A program made the translations under genes and the position numbers. Below are positions 59,240 to 64,000 of a DNA stretch of 64,000 nt, in pieces. Position 1 is the first letter of the stretch. Every line of letters starts with the position of its first letter. The stretch is from contig CP136067.1 of assembly GCA_032622095.1 (NCBI GenBank), forward strand, positions 95,346,707 to 95,410,706. The letters are read 5' to 3'. The DNA is from Siphonodentalium dalli (Eukaryota; Mollusca; Scaphopoda; Gadilida; Siphonodentaliidae). Under the pieces are notes generated by a model. The model was not told the DNA's origin and made no database searches. It saw only the letters and a program-made list of their open reading frames with translations.

Positions 59240-61140
59240 CAAACTAAACGTATCAACAAATGCACGTCGAAAAACTTTATATTCAACTTTCTGTTCATGA
59301 ATCCATTGTTATATATATTTGTTCGAATGTGCTGTCTCTTTGTCACATGTTCCATACTCGTACTAATTTGTCCTTAAAGACCATCACGGTGCAACTTTAC
59401 ATCGAGTATATTCTAACTGCATTCACATTTTGTTGAGATGGGTGGTTATATGCTCCAAACAATCATTATGTCATTCAAATATCATTGAACTGACCTCGAT
59501 ATAAGTAAAAACACAATCGTACACATAGGCGGCTGACTTTAGAGAAAATAATTAGTTAGCTATGTGTTTTCCATCGCCCCATGGAAACGTGCTCTTCGTA
59601 CTGGAGTTCTTACAATCATGGCAACATCGAAACTTTTACTATACTTCACATTAAGAATAATGGTGTTGAGAATGCATGTATAACCGCATGTAAATATAAT
59701 TGTCTATTCAGTTCAACCTTCCGTAATACATGTAACTCACATGTACACCCTCTGAGTGTAGTTTCGTATAAACTCTGGAGTTGTATACTGTCTTTCGCTA
59801 TAGGTATTACATTTGCGCACATATTTTGCGCGAAAAATAGTACTTCGCGAATTTAAATACGAGTAAGTTATTAACATATGGCTGAGAAATAAAACAATCA
59901 TTAAAAAAAAAGCCTAACTGGTTGATACTACATTTTATCACGTAGGACAGTTTTACTTACCTGAAACCTGTCACACTTTGCCAAATTGTTTGCAATAATA
60001 ATTTACATTTGGCAAGATTATAATTACATATAGCATAAGTTTTGACAAACAAGTTATTCTTTCCAATAGAAAGTGAAAACTGTTTATTAATAAATGATCA
60101 GGGAGAATATATATTCCGCTATAGAATAATACTTTGAAGAACGTACACCCAAAATAAACTTTAGTCAACATTGTTGGGTTATCCAAAGTTGGGTTGATGG
60201 TTGGGTTATTTTCCAGAAGTTGGGATAAATTGTTGGATTAGATTAGATTACTTCATAATCACTTGTTTTCAGTTGCGACTCTTGATAAACATTTGCTGGA
60301 TGTGAGCTCTCTTTGTCATATGTTCTTCTAAACATATGACAAACTCAAACTCAAACTCAAACTCAAATAAATACACGGTGAAGGCACCTGTTATGTCGGA
60401 ATTATATAGTTGTAGTATTGCTTGTGTCGTTGGTACACGTATTCTTTTCTAGGTTGTTAATATATTCCATAAAAGAAAGTCAAATATTACATACTAGGTT
60501 CGAAGTCTGGTTTAATTCAATATCTCTCCTCTATTCAGACATTAAGGTCCGAAACGAATCTATTGATTGGACTTATTTTAGGGAAACTTAATTCGTGACC
60601 AGAATCTCAGAGTATATGGTCAAAACTCATTCATTAAGATGAAATATAATTATATATCGACATAGCTTTTCTCTAACCCCATGATTAGTTACTATTAACC
60701 CAATGTTTTGTTAATTTGATAGGACTCTATAGTCAATATATGCTTTTATTACATGATCCTACCCTTATTCCATGCAATAAACCCATTTTATAAATTGTGA
60801 TATTAAACGTTCGTTTAATAACAGGAAATAGTGCCAGGTGACCTTTGACTTCCGTTTGTCGTCTGTTTATATTCCGTATGCTACGTCTCAAAATACTATG
60901 GCTTCTAATATTTCTCGAACAAACTATGATGAATGAAGGGTTTGAAAAGTTATGTCATTAAATATACGACTTTAAATACGCCACATAGTCTTTATTTATC
61001 TAGGACTATTTCTCTACGCGGGCAAACAACTCATAGTTACGTGAAACGTCAGCGCATGCCTTATAGAAACCGATGTTAGTTTCGCGTCCCATTTGTTGAT
61101 TTCAGTATGTTTCGTCGAGGTTTTGGATCATATCATAAAT
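59240..61140. other. Intronic DNA, no gene recognised
   Basis: This AT-rich stretch lies within the DBH-like intron. It contains short AACTCAAACTCAAACTC (60341-60365) and GTTGGGTTA-type (60165-60240) repeats. I see no exon. Confidence 0.4.
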
Positions 61141-61293
61141 AGAATCTACAACTCGTCCCCAGTTTATCGTAGAATTTACAAAACTCGTCTAGTAAATTAG
61201 GTCTGTACCTCGCCAAAGGCTCTGTCCAGACCTAATTTACTGGACTCGTTTTGTAAATTCCGCTATAAACTGGGGACTCGTTGCAGATCCTCT
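61141..61293. repeat. Foldback hairpin with CTCGTC motifs
   Basis: ACTCGTCCCCAGTTTAT...AATTTACAAAACTCGTC at the left pairs with a right arm containing GACTCGTTTTGTAAATT and ATAAACTGGGGACTCGT. The loop is near CGCCAAAGGC. It ends at GATCCTCTATATAT, like 26461-26611, although the arms differ in sequence. Confidence 0.75.
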
Positions 61294-62029
61294 ATATATA
61301 TGAACTTTATTCTAAAGTGATATATAATATATTATATATTCCGTTGTTATAGCATAAAACAGAATACTATATAATGATACAATGAAAAATTGATGCAAGG
61401 GATATAATTATGTAATGATGGTCAACGAATATATGTATCTTTTAAGGACTATAAGTAACATAACATATCATGTGAGATGTGTTTAAGAACAACCGATATC
61501 ACACACTGGTTGAAACTCCATTACTAATTTGGTATATAAAACATGATCCCATATTATCTCGTTTCATAAAATTTTAAATCCCAACATAACTCGTTGGAGA
61601 TCCACTATATAATTATGAGAACATACCTACGTGGAAGATTTATAAACGAACTCGTCAGCATGGTGCTCATATTTTACTTCTCATGTCGTTATATTTACAC
61701 ACTAAGTGTAATTATCACTAAATCCAGCATTCTGATTGGTCGGCTCCCACGTGGCTAGTTGCAGTTATTTCTCGGTGAATGCGCAACAGCGTATAACTGC
61801 AAGCTCATAACAACATCGATACGTCATTTGAGTTTGGAAAGACGAACGCGTAATGTTTTGGGCGCATTTTGATTCGCGCAGGATTGACTTAATAAATCAT
61901 CGGATTTCAATTGTTCCTGTTAACTTTTGCCAAGGTTGCTATGGGATATTTTGGGCTTGTTTTGTCACGATACACTTTTCGATTTAAATACATTTACAAA
62001 AGTGGCTTTTTCGCTAAATGTATATAAAT

Positions 62030-62189
62030 ATAAGGATTAACTGTCATGTGGACTGTTTTTATGGAGATGTAACCGTGCGGTAAGTGGTCATAACTTGTAT
62101 GTAAAACCCTTCGGGTTTTACACAAGTTATGACCACTTACCTCACGGTTACATCTCCATAAAAACAGTCCACATGACAGTTATCCTTAT
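62030..62189. repeat. 160-bp near-perfect hairpin, copy 1
   Basis: The arms are about 78 bp, starting ATAAGGATTAACTGTCATG and closing CATGACAGTTATCCTTAT. The apex is AAAACCCTTCGGGTTTT, with a tiny TTC loop. In RNA this would be a nearly uninterrupted double-stranded stem. Confidence 0.9.
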
Positions 62190-62539
62190 ATATTTACACA
62201 CTAATTGTTGTCATCACTAAATCCAGCATTCTGATTGGTCGGTGCCCACGTGGCTAGTTGCAGTTATTTCTCGGTGAACGCGCAACGCCTCATAACACCA
62301 AGCTAATAACACCATCGATACGTCATTAGGTTTGGAAATACGAACGCGTAATGTTTTGGGCACATTTGGACTCCCGCAGGATTGACTTAATACATCATCG
62401 GGTTTCAATATGAAGATAAATTGTTCCTATTAACTTTTGGCAAGGGTGCTATTGGGTATTTTGGGCTGATCTTGTCACGATACACTTTTCGATTTAAATA
62501 TATTTACAAAAGTGACTTTCTCGCTAAATGTATATAAAT

Positions 62540-62700
62540 ATAAGGATTAACTGTCATGTGGACTATTTTTATGGAGATGTAACGGTGAGGTAAGTGGTCA
62601 TAACTTGTATGTAAAACCCTTCGGGTTTTACACAAGTTATGTCCACTTACCTCACCGTTACATCTCCATAAAAACAGTCCACATGACAGTTAATCCTTAT
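62540..62700. repeat. 161-bp near-perfect hairpin, copy 2
   Basis: It has the same structure as copy 1. Some paired changes keep complementarity (for example AACGGTGAGG with CCTCACCGTT, where copy 1 has a mismatched AACCGTGCGG with CCTCACGGTT). Confidence 0.9.
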
Positions 62701-62704
62701 ATAG

Positions 62705-62815
62705 CTTTGGTAAAGATGCATGTTATACGCATGTTGACTTTCAGATGCTGACAACATATGGTTTTCTACGACGATATACCTGGAAAACATACCGTGCAAA
62801 CATGCAAATGTGTGA
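62705..62815. repeat. Single-arm fragment related to 54783-55167
   Basis: It shares the order and spacing of ATATGGTTTTCTACGACG, CCTG.AAA.CA and CCGTGCAAAC.TGC with the right arm at about 55115-55167. It is a partial, diverged copy. Confidence 0.5.
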
Positions 62816-62842
62816 AGTGGATGGAATTTTAACAAGACCTAC

Positions 62843-62992
62843 TGTAATCGGATAATCGTGTTTCTTATCGCATGCTGCCAGCGTCCTCGTGAATTTGAGT
62901 TTCGTGAATCCGTTTTCCTCTGCACTATTGAGAAGGATCCAGTCCTGTTGATCATCGATAACAGGCTCCTATTCTCCTTCAGCATGTCGGTC
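62843..62992 (-). CDS. DBH-like (MOXD1-type) monooxygenase, DOMON-domain exon with in-frame TAG
   Basis: This 150-bp exon has a textbook acceptor (CCTCTCCCTTTACAG, ending at 62993) and donor GTAGGT (62842). Its frame reads DRHAEGE, then TAG, then EPVIDDQQDWILLNS, KLKFTRTLAACDKK and HDYPIT. The pattern DR.A.G...P..D..QDW.L...E....T.L.F.R.L..CD..D..IT is the DOMON domain of dopamine beta-hydroxylase and MOXD proteins. It is in phase with the exon at 57649-57819. The TAG (62969-62971) would truncate the protein. Either the gene is decaying, or the AG of that TAG serves as an alternative in-frame acceptor that skips eight codons. Upstream exons are not visible before the window end. Confidence 0.75.
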
Positions 62993-62999
62993 CTGTAAA

Positions 63000-63620
63000 G
63001 GGAGAGGAAGGTAACTCAGTCAGAACCACACATAGCGCATTAGGTCGCCTTGATCAGTTCATGAATCTCTATACTCTGACTACGCCCGTATTGATCATAT
63101 TCCACAAGTTCAAAATCTGGGAATTAATCGATGTTCTGATCATGAGCGTTATAACATCAAAACAATAATGTAGTTAATGTGAGCCTTAGTTATACCCAAA
63201 GCGATGCTGTTAATAGAAGTACCTTTATTTCATTTAAAGTTTTTTTTTTGCGGTGTTTGGCTGATCTGAACAAATCGGAGGAGCGTCATAATGTGTAGAA
63301 AAAAGTTCAAAAACATGCACATTGAAAAATATTGTAATAATGATGGTTGGTTACCGCCCATACTTGAAATGACTATCCCTGTCGTTTTGCAAGCACCAGC
63401 GCCATAATTAATAAATATTAAAAAATATGTATGTTCTTCAGTGTTTCATACAAGCACTGGATTTTGCTCAAATCGCTCGAATTAGACAATATCGAAAAAA
63501 CGAAAATTTTAGGAAACTATCGGTATATTTTCTCAACAGCACCGCTTTGCCCTACCAGTATCATAACACTATAGCAGGACCACTAAACCAGACAAGCCTT
63601 GAAATTATGTGTCTGACATT
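63000..63620. other. No exon recognised; upstream intron of the DBH-like gene
   Basis: The preceding exon should encode the start of the DOMON domain. I see no matching frame with a donor here, so it probably lies beyond the window. Confidence 0.4.
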
Positions 63621-63621
63621 C

Positions 63622-64000
63622 GTAGAATGAGTTCCCAGAGGGTGAATTCAGTGATTTCACCCGCACAGTGGGCAAGCATCAACAAGTTCACCCATCGGGG
63701 ACCTCATTATGCTTAGGCCGCATCTTCTGGAAGGTATTTATAGTTTCAAATTAACATATTGTTTTAATTACTTTTTCCCTTCTGTTCACTTTCTATATCC
63801 CGTAATTTGCAAAATCCATAATCGACCTGTTTAATGCGTGAACATCACCAACTTCAACTGGTACTTCAATCTGTTCCTATATTCCCATAGTATAGTTGAG
63901 ACTTAAGCTGAATGAGGTTCACAGATGGTGAACATGTTGACGCTAGCCCGTCATGCAGGACATCGTCACTAAACTCACCCTCTTGGGACCTCATTCTGAA
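63622..64000. mobile_element. Inverted-repeat element at the window edge
   Basis: The left arm (63622-63716: AGAGGGTGAATTCAGTGA..GACCTCATTATGCTTA) is the diverged reverse complement of the right arm (63905-64000: TAAGCTGAATGAGGTTCAC..TCACCCTCTTGGGACC). The right end may be cut by the window boundary. Confidence 0.75.

Larger units (their letters stand above)
61688..62700. repeat. Tandem duplication of a 0.5-kb unit, each with a long hairpin
   Basis: AATCCAGCATTCTGATTGG recurs at 61721 and 62220, and the following 300 bp match at about 90%. Each unit ends in a long hairpin (62030-62189 and 62540-62700). The duplication lies in the DBH-like intron next to the 62843 exon. Confidence 0.85.

Overview
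This window is from an animal nuclear genome. There is no operon structure or dense coding; genes are split into exons with GT/AG splice sites, and most of the DNA is mobile-element debris, foldback repeats and minisatellites. A marine lophotrochozoan, most likely a mollusc, is the best fit. The support is a gustatory-receptor-like gene, a DBH/MOXD1-like monooxygenase, relics of CR1/Jockey-type and L1-type LINEs, and dispersed repeats that resemble ones I recall from mollusc genomes. The phylum is an inference, not something the sequence proves.

1-22 kb: repeat-dominated. A 12.4-kb block (394-12819) is followed directly by a second copy (12820-16397) that lacks 8.2 kb and 0.6 kb of the interior. 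The first copy holds a MITE family with TA target duplications (2562-2914, 6050-6452), a foldback element (about 4053-4745), a possible tRNA-derived SINE, a tandem satellite (5.28-7.83 kb) broken by a hAT-type element with an 8-bp target duplication, and a large inverted repeat (8464-9003). From 10812 to 22121 lies a head-to-tail array of non-autonomous Helitrons on the minus strand. Almost every junction reads CTAG|TC on that strand, and one unit carries a nested hAT element (18590-19783).

22-39 kb: sparse and relic-rich. It has TTAA-flanked and hairpin elements, a 31-bp minisatellite (25426-26165), a reverse-transcriptase relic (23382-23690), an L1-like relic (27493-29139), an SGNH-type hydrolase relic (32160-32660), pieces of another LINE (34500-34690, 36832-37740) and a THAP-like start (34883-35047).

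39-57 kb: the clearest single coding exon is a gustatory-receptor-like seven-TM gene (40383-41408, minus). It ends at a good splice donor before TM7, and a tandem repeat lies upstream of it. Next come a 1.8-kb TTAA-flanked element (42945-44764), one solo full-length Helitron (46137-46948), a degraded CR1/Jockey-like LINE (about 51127-53110, minus), the tail of another LINE (53581-53953, plus) and a 1-kb TTAA foldback element (55326-56339).

57-64 kb: two consecutive exons of a DBH-like (MOXD1-type) copper monooxygenase on the minus strand (62843-62992, then 57649-57819). They join in phase across a 5-kb intron full of hairpins, a 43-bp repeat and a 19-bp minisatellite. The upstream exon has an in-frame TAG, and the downstream exon has a decayed tandem copy. 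The remaining exons are not visible here.
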